A stretch of 64,000 bases of DNA, taken from assembly GCA_018398585.1 (NCBI GenBank), contig JAGTTD010000001.1, positions 64,501-128,500 on the forward strand, read 5' to 3'. This stretch comes from Simmondsia chinensis. Lineage: Eukaryota > Streptophyta > Magnoliopsida > Caryophyllales > Simmondsiaceae. The notes under the pieces are model-generated. The model did not search any database. It worked only from the letters and a program-made list of their open reading frames with translations, and was not told the origin of the DNA. The translations under genes were made by a program, and so were the position numbers. Shown here piece after piece: positions 35,807-49,200 of this stretch (its first letter is position 1; each line of letters opens with the position of its first letter).

Positions 35807-38800
35807 CGCCCCCTCAATCTGAGCGTGGTGGAAGAACGCCAAGATTGGTCCTGTGTTGAAGGAAACGATCAGTAGCAAGACCCTTGGTGAAGATGTCAGC
35901 GATCTGTCTATCTGTCGGGGTATAGTAAACCTGTAAATCACCTTTAAGCACCTTCTCAAGAACATAATGGAAGTCAACGTCAACATGTTTGCTACGATCG
36001 TTGGAGTGAGGTTGGCTGCTAGGTAGGAAGCCGAGACGTTATCGCAGTAGGTGATGATGGGGCCAGGATGACGCAGACCAAGGTCCTTCATAAGGTAGCG
36101 GATCCAATCGCTTTTAGGGACAGCTTGAGCAACAGCTCGATATTCAGACTCAGTAGTGGATTTGGAGACAATAGCCTGTTTCTTCGCTCTCCAAGAGATG
36201 AGGTTCGGACCAAGATAGAGCGCATAACCAATGGTAGAGCGACGTGTATCCGGGCTGCCACCCCAATCGGCATCAGCGTAGGCGGTGACTGTCAACTTTC
36301 GAGCGGGAAAAATAGAGAGGCCATGTTCTGGAGTGGCTTTGAGGTACCGAAGAATACGTTTCACCGCTTGCCAGTGAGAAGTACGAGGACTATGCATGAA
36401 CTGAGATACAAGATTGACAGCGTAGCTGATGTCTGGTCGAGTCATGGTTAGGTACTAAAGTGCCCCCACAGCACTCCTGTACTCAGTAGGATCCTCAAGA
36501 AGGTCCCCATCACTCAGTGAGAGATGTGCTCGGGTTGGAAGGGGGGTTTTGACGGGTTTGGCGTCACATAGGTTATGTCTAGAGAGGAGATTAATGGTGT
36601 ATTTGTGTTGTGATAGGAAGAGTTGATCAGGTGTGCGCTTAGCCTCAATTCCAAGGAAGACGTGAAGCGGGCCAAGGTCTTTCATGGCAAATTGGGTAGA
36701 AAGAGAGGTAACCAAGGTGCTAAGTTGACCTGAATTGGTACCGGTTAGGATTATATCATCGACATAGAGTAAGAGGCAAGTTAGGTGAGAGTTTGTCTTC
36801 TTAATAAAAAGGGATGGGTCAGCACGGCAACAGATGAAGCCAAGGCTAAGTAAGAACGTACTAAATCGCTAGAACCATGCCCAAGGTGCCTGTTTCAAAC
36901 CATATAATGCCTTGCGTAGGCGACATACATGATTTGGAAATTTAGGATGGATGAACCCTTTTGGTTGTCTCATGTAAACTTCTTCCTCAAGGTTACCATG
37001 TAGGAAAGCATTTTTGACATCCAATTAACGGATAGGCCAATTGTATGTGACAGCGAGAGTAAGTATAAAGCGTATGGTTGTTGGCTTGACAACAGGACTA
37101 AAGGTTTCCTTGTAGTCCAGACCTTCACGTTGGTGAAAGCCTTGGGCTACAAGGCGGGCCTTGAATCGTTCAACCGAGCCATCCGCTTTGTACTTGACTT
37201 TGTATTTCCATGTGCTTCCAACAAGGTTTTGAGAGGGGTCATGTGGTACTAAGTCCCAGGTGTTGTTGAGAATGAGGGCATTAAATTCATCCGCCATGGC
37301 TTCTTGCCACTTTGGATTTTTCACTACCTGTGAGTAACATGTGGGCTCCTGAACTACAGTGATGGAGGAGAGAGATAGAGGGTACTTAGTCTTGCGTATA
37401 CCAGCTTTAAGACGTGTTTGCATGGAGTGCGTGTTAAGGCAAGTTCCAACCGAAGGGGGTTGCACATGGGGAGGGTGCTGTTCGATGTCGGGTTGTGATG
37501 CCTGGGGCTATTCGGTGTCGGTTTGTGGTGCCAAGGGGATGGGGGTTGCGGTAGGTTCGGGTGGTGGGGTTTCCGAGGGGGCTGGTTCCCGAAGGGGCCC
37601 ACTAGTATGCTCCAGTGGCTCGGTGAGCACCCTGGGTGAATCAGGAGGGAGAGGTGGTGGCGTGGCCACCGTGGGCTGAGGCTCCATAGGCCGCCAGGCA
37701 GCCGCAACTGGTGAGATGGGCGGGGGATGGGGAGCAACCGTGGGGGTAGTACAAAGTAGTAATGGTGGGGGATTAGCGACATCAGAGACTACTTGACATT
37801 GATTAATAAGGTCATTGTACGGAAAACGGGTTTCATCAAAGACGACATGCCGGTTTATATACAAACGTTTAAGTTTAGGATCAAAACACCGATATCCCTT
37901 GTATCGGGCGGCATAGCCTAGAAAAATGCAGGGGGTGGAGCGTGGGGCAAGTTCATGAGGGGCACGGGGTGTGATGTTAGGATAACATGCACACTCAAAG
38001 ACACGAAAACGAGAGTAATCCGGTGGGGTTTGAAATAATTTTTGGAAAGGGGAATAGTTTGAAAGATTTGGTGTGGGTAGACGATTTATAATAAAACAAG
38101 AGGTACAGAAAGCGTCATCCCAAAACTCGTAAGGTAACTTAGAATGTATTAAAAGTGCCATGCCATTTCAGATAAATGTTGATGCTTGTGTTCCGCCACC
38201 CCGTTTTGTTCTGGGGTATCAGGATAAGATAAGCGGAAATGAATACCAGCATCACGACATAGGGCATTCATGTGTCGATGATCGTATTCGCCTCCGCCAT
38301 CACTTTGAAAAATCTTAATGGTCAGATTAAATTGGTTTTCAACTAGATTTTTGAAAACAGTGAATATTTCGTAAACATCAAATTTTTGCCGCATCAGATA
38401 AAGCCAGGTGAATCGAGTAAAATCATCAATAAAAAGGACATAATATTTAAACGCAGAGTTAGAGAGAACAGGAGATTGCCAAACATCAGAGTGAATTATT
38501 TGTAACAGCATAGTAGTTTGCGTAATACACGTTCAAAAGGAAGTTTATGGGACTTACCTAAGCAACATGAATTACATGTACCTGTAAATTTCACTCGGGA
38601 AAACAAATGTCTTTTACAAATCAAATCAAGAATAGCATTGCCTAAGTGTCCTAATCTCTGATGCCACAAATCACCATTCCGCACATGTGCTACGAGTCCA
38701 ATGTCATGAGGCGAGAAACTATATAGGGACCCATTACTGGGTACTCGAAGAAGCGGCGTCCCCGTAGTTTTATCCTTGACACAAAAGAAATTGGAGTCAA

Positions 38801-40480
38801 ATTCAACCCTACAATTATTATCTTGGCATAGTTGTTTTATGGATAAGAGGTTATGTGTGAGATTAGGTACAAGCATAACGTTTTTAAGCTGTAGGGAGGA
38901 GTTTGGGGTTGTTATAGAAGTAGAGCCCACATGTGTCACAGGTAATAACGCACCATTACCAACAAGAACACTCTTATGACCGGAATAAGGAAGAAGAGTT
39001 TTGAGAATACCTGGATTGGGCGTCATATGGTTTGTAGCACCGGAGCCAGGGTACCAGTTGAAATCGTGCGGTTCTCCAATCGACATGGCAGCAAAGGATT
39101 GAGAGGAATCCGGAGCGGGGGTGTTGTCAAACCGGTGGGGACAAGTGAGAGCCGTGTGACCAACTTGAAAATAAATTTGGCAGTATTGGGGACCGGGACC
39201 GAGCACACTTGCACTAGAGTCAGAAGGGAGACCAAATGGGGATCGGACTGAGCTAGGGTGAGGGGGTGCACTAGTTGGAGCCGGGTACGGGTGCTGGCCG
39301 GGCTGTCCACCACACCCGCCCCGCTTGTTCCTGCCTTTGCCACGGCCACGGTTGCCACCATTGCGTGGCTAGTGTCGGGGTGAGGACGTCCAGATTGGCG
39401 AGTTAAAGCAGCCTCTTCGTTGAGTAATGAGGTTTTTAACTCCTCGTAGGTATATGTTTTGTTTGTTTGTCAAGAAAATGTGGCAAAAGCACTATATTCG
39501 GGGGGTAAACCATAAATTGCAAAGTGTTGAAATTCTTTTTGAGAGACGGGAGAATCAATGGCAGCTAGGTCGTCCGTTATTGATTTTAATTCTGAGAGGT
39601 AAGTGTCCATTGTTTTGCCATCCTTACGGTGATTTATTAATTGGGTTCGGAGATCAAACTCCTTAGCCATGGAGTGATCCCGAAAACGTTTAGCCAAGGC
39701 ATCCCACATGGCTTTGGATGTAGAGTGGCGAACAATGTCATTTAATAAAGGATGAGACAAGGTAGCAGAAATGCAGGATCTGAGACTTTGATCCGTGCGA
39801 ACCCAATTGAGATAATCTGGGTTTGAAAAGGTCGATCCATTGGGAAGATTGATTTGGGCAGGGGTACAGGGATAGGTACCATCTATAAACCCTAATAATT
39901 GGTGAGAGATTAGTAACATGTTAAGCTGTTCACGGCAGGGCGGATAATCAGTAGTTGATTCAAGTTTGATTGTTACAATATTAGCAATATTGGATAGGGG
40001 AATTAAAACAGGTGAAGGGGACTGATTATATAAATTAGGGTTTAATGGACTAGGGTTGAGAATTACCCGAAGCCGCCACCGACACTAGGGAGTGACGATG
40101 GGGGGTTGGGTGCTGCGCCGGCACCGGCACCAGCAGTACCGGTGACCGGTGTGGAGAAAGGAGGAAGGGAGAAAAGAGAAGGGAAGGAGGTGGGGATGCC
40201 CAAACTAAGTCCCGGGGTCACTGTAGGCCTCCCAAGTGGTGGTAGAGTACCGGAGATGGCGACACCGGCATCGACCGACCGAGAGATTGGGTCGCCGGAG
40301 GTGATGGACCCGACGTAACTGGTGTCGGGCACCACCCCAGGCATGGCGGCGCCGAGCATTGCTGGTGGGGGGGCGGTACTGTTGAGACCGTCCTCCACCA
40401 GCGGCTGGGCGGCGACAGAACGAGGAGGAGAAGAGAGAGCGTTAGCGTAGGATCGACTAGGGTTAGTTGCCATTGATGAA
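35807..40480 (-). pseudogene. degenerate copia gag-pol of element 2
   Basis: Gag starts at about 40476 (MATNPSRSYANAL) and continues at 39919-39470 ([15 protein letters not shown]). Around 39206-38496 are the zinc-knuckle and protease region (CQIYFQVGHTALTCPH, YPGSGATNHMT) and the pre-integrase ([11 protein letters not shown]). The integrase is at 38511-37508 ([29 protein letters not shown]). The reverse transcriptase start is at 37465-37025 ([12 protein letters not shown]), with further pieces to 36455. RNase H is at 36445-35820 (YADADWGGSPDTRRST, KKQAIVSKSTTESEYRA). Stops and frameshifts split it into at least eight frames, so it is inactive. Confidence 0.9.
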
Positions 40481-40619
40481 TTAAAGAATGAAAAACTGAA
40501 AAAAAAAAAAAAAAAAAAGAAATCAACACAATGCAATAAATTAAAAAAAAAAAAAGAACAGAAATTAAAGAGCGGAAGAAAAAAAAAAGGAAAAGGTCAG
40601 AGCGTGGGCTCTGATACCA

Positions 40620-40801
40620 TATGAATGTAGAGAATTATATAAATTGAATGAATAAAAGAGGTTACATATAGGGCCTATATATAGGCAGAGATAAATACAG
40701 AAAGGACTAAAATACCCTTGTACATGCCATAAGTTAAGAGGTACAAGGCCAAAATACAATGTAAACCCTAGGTTAGAGGAGGGTTCTAGAATACTCTAAT
40801 A
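40620..40801 (-). repeat. 5' LTR of copia element 2
   Basis: 182 bp, next to the tRNA-Met primer-binding site at 40607-40619. Confidence 0.9.
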
Positions 40802-40806
40802 GCCAA

Positions 40807-43258
40807 CACTATAAAATTAGGGGTCTTTAAAAACAGTATTTTAACAGGGTTACACCTTAAAGGATAAAGTTGTGTATATCTATATCCGACTTTGCTTAGA
40901 TGAGAACCCTTGAAATACTAGATATGTTGTTATTATTGTGTACGGATTAATGAGCTGGAATGGTTACACATGTGACGCAAATACACCTACTACACGCACC
41001 GTTTTCAAAGTCACCTCTTTCTTTTTTTTAAGTTAAATAATAATTTTGTTGTGTGTATATGCTAGTGCCTGCTGCGCTGCGCCCCAAGAATAACAAAAAA
41101 AAAAAAAAAAAAAAAAAAAACCCCTGGGCCTGATTTCATATGTTGTTTTACAATGTCTGAAAAGTCAACTTACTGGTGTGAAATTTGTAACTATTGATGG
41201 CTGGAATGTCAAAAATATGGCCAAAATATTCTCATTTTAAGGTTTCAACTTAAATATGGATGATTCTATATGAACTAAAATTTTATAAAAAAATATTATC
41301 TTATTTTAAAATAGCATGAAAGATTTTCAAATAAGTCCAATTAGATAGAAATTAAGTCTTTTTGTGTTACATAGAGTTGATTGTACAAATCTTATAATGT
41401 TATTGTATGGATGATATATTATAATACCATGATAAATTAATCTTGTGAGTTTGAAGTTGTTGATTGTCGTATATATCCGATTTAACCTACAGTTAACAAA
41501 AGTAGATTATAACTACACCAAGTATCGAAGGTGAAAAAAGGCTCAATAGTTGTAAAATTTAAAATGGCCAATATTTAGTGGGGATTCCTTTTCCTATTGT
41601 TTTCTATATCAGTGCCTCCCTTCTTGAAGGGAGGTAAAAAGAAATTAGTATATTATTATAATTTTATTTTTTTTTTAAATTGGAAAGAAGGGTATAACTG
41701 TTTCTTTTACCTACATATGAACCCTAACTCATAGTAAATGGGAAGGATGAGTTTCAAATCTAAAATCTCGAACTCGGGGATACGAAACATAACTACTGTA
41801 ACAACTCTTACACTTGTGATTTTATGAATAGGATGTTTGGATATTATTGCTCTAATGATTTAGCTATGTTGATCCTTTAGAAAAGGAAGTATATGACTCT
41901 TTTAAACAATGATGATCCACAAAGAAAGTCTTGAAAAAAGGGGGAGGGATGAGAGAGCAAGTTGGCGCGGGGGCAAAGGCAATAACATCCGAGAAAAGCA
42001 AGCCCAAGTCCATGCAAGAAGGCCCGCTGGATTTGTCAAAATGAAAAGCCCGTCAAAGACTCTCCTACATGACGGGATCTAAGTCCATCCAAATAGTCCA
42101 ACTGATCCAACTCTTCCTTAAGCAAGCCATAGTATAACAGAACTCGTAGCTGAATAGCCTAAGCCTTTTACCGAGGAGATTGATTTGAACATTAGTTTTT
42201 CAAGATGCTTGACGTCAGAAATCACTAGTCTGACTGAAGAAGAAAGAAAAGAAAGAACTTTAAGTGATAGGGGATGTGATTGGAATTCGTTTTCCGCGAA
42301 ATCTATTTCAGTAGAGTGAGGGTCCTCGCTATGCACACTCGGAAGCGGCTACCTTTTGAGCTTTGGCTTGGTCGCGGTCGTCCTCTCAACCCTTATTTGA
42401 AGGGTGTCATTATTGACCATCTCCAAAAGGAGATGCGCCTATATTTATAATAAAGAGAGAAAGAAAAAAAAGAAAATATATGATTTGGGTGAGTTTGTAT
42501 ATTTGGAATATAAGACATGGTTTTGAATTATAATTTTTAAATTCTATAGATATGCACCTATTTAGGGCTTGTATTTTTTCTCTCTAATTGAAAAAAGGTT
42601 TTCATGTAAAATTTTGTATTGATCATTTTGATGTATTTTACGCTTCCATTGTGTGTATATGTGATGAATGTTAAGGAATTTTTTCTCTTCTCATACATTA
42701 AAGAAATGGTTTAAAACCACGAGTTTTAAGAACGGAAGTTAAGGTCATAACCCCTTTGGAAAAGAGATTCTACTGGAACTTTTATAATATTTTATTGGCT
42801 CGTTGGAGTTGGTGGGATAGTAAAGGGTTCTCCCTAATGTGTACACGAGGATCATCCTACAGCAAGGAAGCACATGATCAAAAAGCACTTTAGATTAATT
42901 AATCACCTTCAAACATGAGAGTCAAAAGTAAAGATTAGTGTCTAGGAGATATTAAATATGTGACTCATTTGAATTTAACTTATTACCAACACATTTCTTA
43001 CAAATTCAATTCATTGGTCAAGATTTATCACAAGAACAGAGGAGCTCAAAGCACACCAAATGCGTAAGATAGAAGTAAAAATACCCTAAACTAACATAGA
43101 AGTAAAAATACATTTATTATGAAAACATTCAATCTGTACGCAATTTAGGCGTTCAATGTGACAAATTAAAACAACAAAAAATAATTATTTCCAATTGTTT
43201 CAAGATTCAGTCATTTTTAATCTATGTACTTGTAAAGCTTGAAGTAAGTGATCATCAA
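40807..43258. other. intergenic, no confident gene
   Basis: The stretch is AT-rich with poly-A near 41096-41120. About 41950-42430 is less AT-rich and differs in composition from its surroundings, without a recognised gene. It ends at the 3' end of the beta-xylosidase gene. Confidence 0.4.
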
Positions 43259-46200
43259 TTAGGGTGCAACAGTAATGGGAAACTCTTGATCACCCACAAC
43301 CAAGAAGTGGGTGCCTTCTTCAACTACCATGAGCCCATTTTCATTGGCACTGCTGAGGTGGTGACATGGGCTCAGCTCAAATTCCAACTCCTCCCTTTCC
43401 CCTGCATCCAAACTCACACTCTGGAATCCCACCAGCTTCTTCAATGGCTTCCAACTCTGCTTTTCATGCTGCTTCACAAACAGCAACACCGGGTGCCTCC
43501 CTCCCATCCTTCCCTCATTTTTCACTCCTATTCTGGCTGTCATCGTCACCTTTCTGCATGTTTCCTCCCCTATTTCTGCCACTGTAGCTACCCTCTTGGA
43601 TTCTGTTTTTGAATTCAGGGCTATATGCTTATGAGAAATGGAAACGAATTCGTAGGAGTAAGTGGAGTAGCTATAGCCATGTCCAAATTCGAACACCGTG
43701 GGGCCGCTGTAGAATCTGTACGTGCGGCCTGGATAGCCAGAGGCCGGGTCTGGCCGCATCCTCATGTCTGTCATCGGCACCTTCACATACTCTTTCGGAT
43801 ACCATGTTAGTGGCAACCTTCCACCTGCAGCAGTACAATTTACACCTCAAAAAGATCAGTTCTTTTTTTTTTTTTTTCTTTTTCTTATTGAGAAAGAAAG
43901 TGCGGGAAAGGAGTAAAGTTACCAGGGTTATTGTCTCCAAAGAGGGTTTGAGAAAGAGCAAGGCCGCCAGCTTCACCGGGGTAACCGGCCCAGAGAATGG
44001 CACCGATGTGGGGGTCATCTCTGGCAAAGGCGACATCAACCGAGCCTCCAGAGAGAAGCACCAGCACCACTGGCTTCTTTGCTGCTCTACTCACTTGAGT
44101 GATCAGACTCTGCTGCTGCCCTGGCAACCCCAAGTATACCCTGTCAAATTCCTCTCTTTCCTGGGTTTGATCCAGTCCCATTATCATCACCACATAGTCT
44201 GCTTCCTTTGCAACTTTCACTGCGTCTTGGATTGAAGCTGAGGGGCATGCAACACTATTGCAACCGGGACTGTACCTGTTGTATTAGAAGGGGTCAATTG
44301 TGCTTATCAGCTAGCCAAGTATTGGATTCTCTAAAGGTGTATAAAATATTAAGCTTGGATTGGATGCATGTTTGTTTAGTGCATTGGTACCTTATGTTAT
44401 TGGCATAAGCTTGCAAAGCTCCAAGAGGGGAAATGGACTTGCAGGGAATGCCATGGTAGTTCCCCAGAAGGGTCTTGGCAGCATCAGCGTTGGGGCCGAT
44501 GACCGCGAGTGAGAGTGATTTGCACTTAGGAAGAGGGAGGAGATTGGCCTGGTTCTTCAACAGAACAATGCCAGCTTTGGCAGCTTCGAGAGCCAAGGAT
44601 TTGTGCTGAGGGGTGCACACCTGGTCCGCACCAATGTTGCCGTAGAGCAGCTTGCTGGGGTTGCCGTTGAAGAGGCCCAGCCGCATTCTGACTGCAAATA
44701 GGTTGTGCAGCGCCCTGTCTATGTCTGCTTCCCCCACTTTCCTTTTCTGAACCGCTGACTTGGTGTAATTTTTCAGGTAGGAACCACAGTTCACATCCAT
44801 GCCTGTATTTTTTTAATATAATTGCATTAATAAATATACAGGCTCATCCCCCACTCTAAGGGCAACAAAATCAATTCATGCAGGGCCATTAGAATACTCG
44901 GAGTTTTTAGATTTGCAATAGTGGTTAGACTATCCACTCTAAGTATGAAGAGTTGGATTTGAAACTTATGTCTCCCTTCCTTAAATATTAGGAGCCTTTA
45001 TTAGAGCATTGTTGTTGTTGTTGTCAGAAACAACCTCTCGACAAGGTTACACCCTGAAGGGGTAAGGCTACGTACATCCACCCCTCAGACCTCGCTTAGG
45101 CGGGAGCTTTTGAGGCACTAGGTCTGTTGTTATTGTTGTTGTTGTATTAGAGCATTGTTGTGCCTCTTGCCATTTAAAAGAAGTTAGAAAAGTCAGTTAC
45201 AATCTAGTTTGCTCCTTCTGCATCTGGATACAACTATTTTGATGAGTATAGTAATGCAGAAAGAATGAGATTAAGAAAATCAGGTACTGATGTGCACTAG
45301 GATGAACGGGCTCTGGTATATAATACAAGTACACTTACCAAAAAATATATATATATATATAATACAAGTACTACTATATTCTCACAATTGGGCCGACTTT
45401 ATTGGTCTTCCCAACTCAAAAGGCGCTAGGCTAAACTCCTAAGATGATGTTCCCCATGTTAGTAGCTGGACCCATTTCTACGACACTAGAGGATGAGCTG
45501 TATTTGTCGTTATAAAATGATGATTTTGGTAGGCAGCAGATGAAAGGAATAGACTAATCGTAGGGCAGTCTGGACTGGGGAAGGTGGCGACTACCAACAC
45601 TCATAACAGCGACATTGGAGCCGCACAGATGGTGAACCCCCATCCCCATGCTTTCTGCATTCCCACCCAAATATGACTTCGACTGTGATGTTGCATCCCT
45701 GCTCCACTACTGACTTCTTGCTGCATACCCCGATACATTATTTATTTATATGTATTTATTTGAACATAGATATATTGTCATGTGTAAGGAACAAAAAGGA
45801 AAAGGAACATATCCAGTGCCTCAAGGGCTCCCGCCTACGCAGGGTCTGGGAGAGCGGATGTACGCAACCTTCCCCCTTCAGGGTGTTAACCTGAAGAGAG
45901 ACTGTTTCCCAGTGCCTCCAACTTGAGGGTGAGGACTTCCCAGGAGGTCACCCATCCTGATACTACTCTCACCCAAGCACGCTTAACTTTGGAGTTGTCA
46001 TGGGATCCAGTGACAGCATGTTGGTGCCCTCTTTGTTCATGTGTGTGAGCATAATTTATATGCATAGCCTTGTTTCTTTTCTTTTCCTTTCCTATTGCTA
46101 GTGTTTGAGGACTCCTAATTGAAGGAAAGATAAATTCTTGAACCCTGAATTTGTATGCAACGAATTATTTCTAGAGTTCAAATTTATGGCACTAGTGTAT

Positions 46201-49200
46201 AGTTATCCTTTTATGAAAAAGATCAGAAACAAGAACCATCGATAATAGGAAGATGCAAATAAGGAGGGTATTAGAGTATAATACTTCTAGGGTTTAGTAC
46301 ATTGACTCCCTTACCCTCCCCCTATATGTAAGGAGGTAAGAGCACTCTAGTACTTTGTCATGTCTTGTAGCTCTATATATAGAGCATGTACTCTTTACTT
46401 TATTTCATCATCAATTGCATTGCTTCTCATGGTATCAAGAGCCTCTCAAAGAGACTCCCATCTTCTCTCTTCCCTTTAATTTTCTTTTCCGGTCTAAAGT
46501 ACTAGTTCTCAATTGTTTATTATTTTTTATTTGATTTTTTTTTTCCATCAATTTTCTTCTTCTCTCTTCAATTTTTTTCTCTGTTTCTTTTACTTAAGAT
46601 CTATGGCAGCCCCTCCCCCCCACATAGTCCCAGCGCCGGCCGCCCCTGTTCCGGCCGAACCCGGCTCTCCCTATGCCGGTGCTTCGATCGAACGTCGGGT
46701 GTCCGGTTCCTCCATGGTCATGCCCGATCTTCCCCATATCGGATCTATGACCTCGGATCTACCCCTCAATGGTCTAACTAATGCCGGTGTTGCCATCTCC
46801 GGTACTTCGTTAGTTACCACGAGGCCCCAAGTTTCTCAATTTTTTGGCTCGGGCATCCCAACCTCCCTCCCCTTCTTCCCCCTACAAACGACCTCCGGTG
46901 CCGCCCTTTGAAATGGCGACCACCGCTGGTCGGGCTTCTCTCAAATCCCACCCTTCCCCGCTGCAACCCCCGGCCACCCGCTCGCCGGTGGGACCCACCC
47001 GGCTGTACCGACCAGTCACCATGGGTGGGGACCCGCTGCCGCTGCGTCTGACCAGCCAGCGCCCCTTGGCGTTCACCTCCCCACAACCCCTCTTTTAAAC
47101 CCTAACCTAACTCATACTACAAATCAACCTTTATTACTTCCCATTTCTAATATCTCCAGTTTAATAACGATAAAACTTGAAAATGCTACTGATTATACCG
47201 CCTGGAGAGAACAATTTTACATGCTTTTAGTATCCCATCAACTCATGGGTTACATTGATGGTTCTTTCTCCTGTCCCCCAACTCATATATTAAACAGTGC
47301 TGGCTCCTCCATCTCCAACCTGGACTATTTAAATTGGGTCCTTACTGACCAAAGTCTCAGATCTTGTATTTCTGCAACCCTCTCTCTCGCTCTCTCTTAA
47401 ACGATACTGTTCGACAACCCACATCAAAAGCCATGTGGGATGCCCTTGTCAAACGATTCCGAGACCACTCGCTGGCCAAGGAATATGATCTGAGGTCCCA
47501 ACTAATCAACTTAAAGAAAGATGGCAAAACAATGCAACCATACCTTTCGGAACTAAAATCCGTCGTTGATGATCTAGCTGCTATAGACTCCCCAATTTTC
47601 AATCGAGAACTAGTACATTACGCACTTTATGGGCTTCCTATTGAATATGCCGCTTTTGCTACTTTAACTAGCCAAACCACTCCAACCCCTGCTTTTGAAA
47701 AATTAAAAACTGACTTGCTTAATGAAGAAAGTGCCCAAAGCCGATACCAGGGCCGCACCACCACTGACCCACAGCGTGCTTTAGTTGCTTCAAATACAGG
47801 TACCCAAGGGTCATACTCTGGTCGTGGGGGTCGTGGTCGAGGTAAAGGCCGTAACAACGATCGCTGTGGCAATCGAGGGGGCCGCTCTGGGGGCCAAAAT
47901 CAACAGCATAGCACAGGACCCAACAACCCCAACCCACCACAGGCACGCCCGCCCACACCTGGAATTCTCGGCCCTGCACCGGTATCCTGCCAAATCTGTC
48001 ATAAGCCTGGTCACAGTGCTGCATCATGTTACCACCGCTTTGATCATGCATCCTTTCCAGATCCTTCGCATTCCCTTGCTGCTATGTCCATCACCGAATC
48101 TCAAGACTACAATTTGTATCCTGACTCTAGCGCAACCAATCACATGACACCCAACTCTGGTATGCTTCACACTACTCTTCCTTATAGTGGTCAAAAACGA
48201 GTTTTATTTGGGAACGGTGATTTACTACCTGTTAGTCATATTGGTTCCACTACCTTACAAACTCAAATGCGTCCACTTCAACTTAACAATGTTATGTTGG
48301 TTCCCAAACTCACCCATAATTTATTATCCATAAAACAACTATGTCAAGATAACTCATGCACTGTTGAATTTGACTCTGAATTTTTCTCTGTCAAGGACAA
48401 GGCTACAGGGATCCCTCTGCTTCGAGTTCGCAGTAATGGGTCACTTTACAATTTCTCACCCCACTACACCTGTCTCATGGCACAAACTCTTTCTGGAAAC
48501 CTATGGCATCAACGGTTAGGACATCTCGGGCAACCCATATTAAATGTTCTTTGTTCTCGAAAACTGATTCCTCGTTCTCGTTTTACTGATTTTTGTCAAC
48601 ATTGTAACTTAGGAAAGTCTCACCGACTTACCTTTCAACGTGTTTTACATTTAGCTTCTTCGCCTTTGCATTTAATTCATTCGGATGTATGGCAATCTCC
48701 TGTAGCGTCAAACTCCTGTTACAAATACTATGTTAACTTTATTGACGATTTTACTCGCTTTACATGGTTATACCCTATGCAACATAAATCCGAAGTATTT
48801 GATATCTTTGTCACATTTAAAGCACTAGTTGAAAACCAATTTTTCACGAAAATCAAAATTTTTCAAAGTGATGGTGGCCGTGAATTTGATCACCGTCGTA
48901 TGACCAACCTATGCCGACAACATGGCATACACTTTCGTCTTTCTTGTCCTGATACCCCACAACAAAATGGGGTGGCGGAACGAAAGCACCAACACGTAAT
49001 AGGCATGGCTCGGACTTTACTTATTCAAGCCCAGTTACCTTACTCACATTGGGATGACGCTGTCTGTACAGCATGCTTTATTATTAATCGCCTTCCTACC
49101 CCTGTGCTTAATAACTTATCCCCGTTTGAAAAACTGTTTAAACAACAACCAAACTACTCCGGTTTTCGCATATTAGGTTGTGCATGCTTTCCAAATCTCA

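Larger units (their letters stand above)
35625..40801 (-). mobile_element. Ty1/copia retrotransposon, Retrofit/Ale-like (element 2)
   Basis: 182-bp LTRs at 35625-35806 and 40620-40801 are flanked by the 5-bp duplication gccaa (35620-35624 and 40802-40806). On the minus strand the element reads LTR (tattagagta...), primer site tggtatcagagcc (40619-40607), gag, protease, integrase, reverse transcriptase, RNase H, purine tract attgagggggcg, LTR. The LTRs differ at about 13 of 182 positions by my count, so it is older than element 3. Short LTRs and the domain order fit the Retrofit/Ale lineage. Confidence 0.93.
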
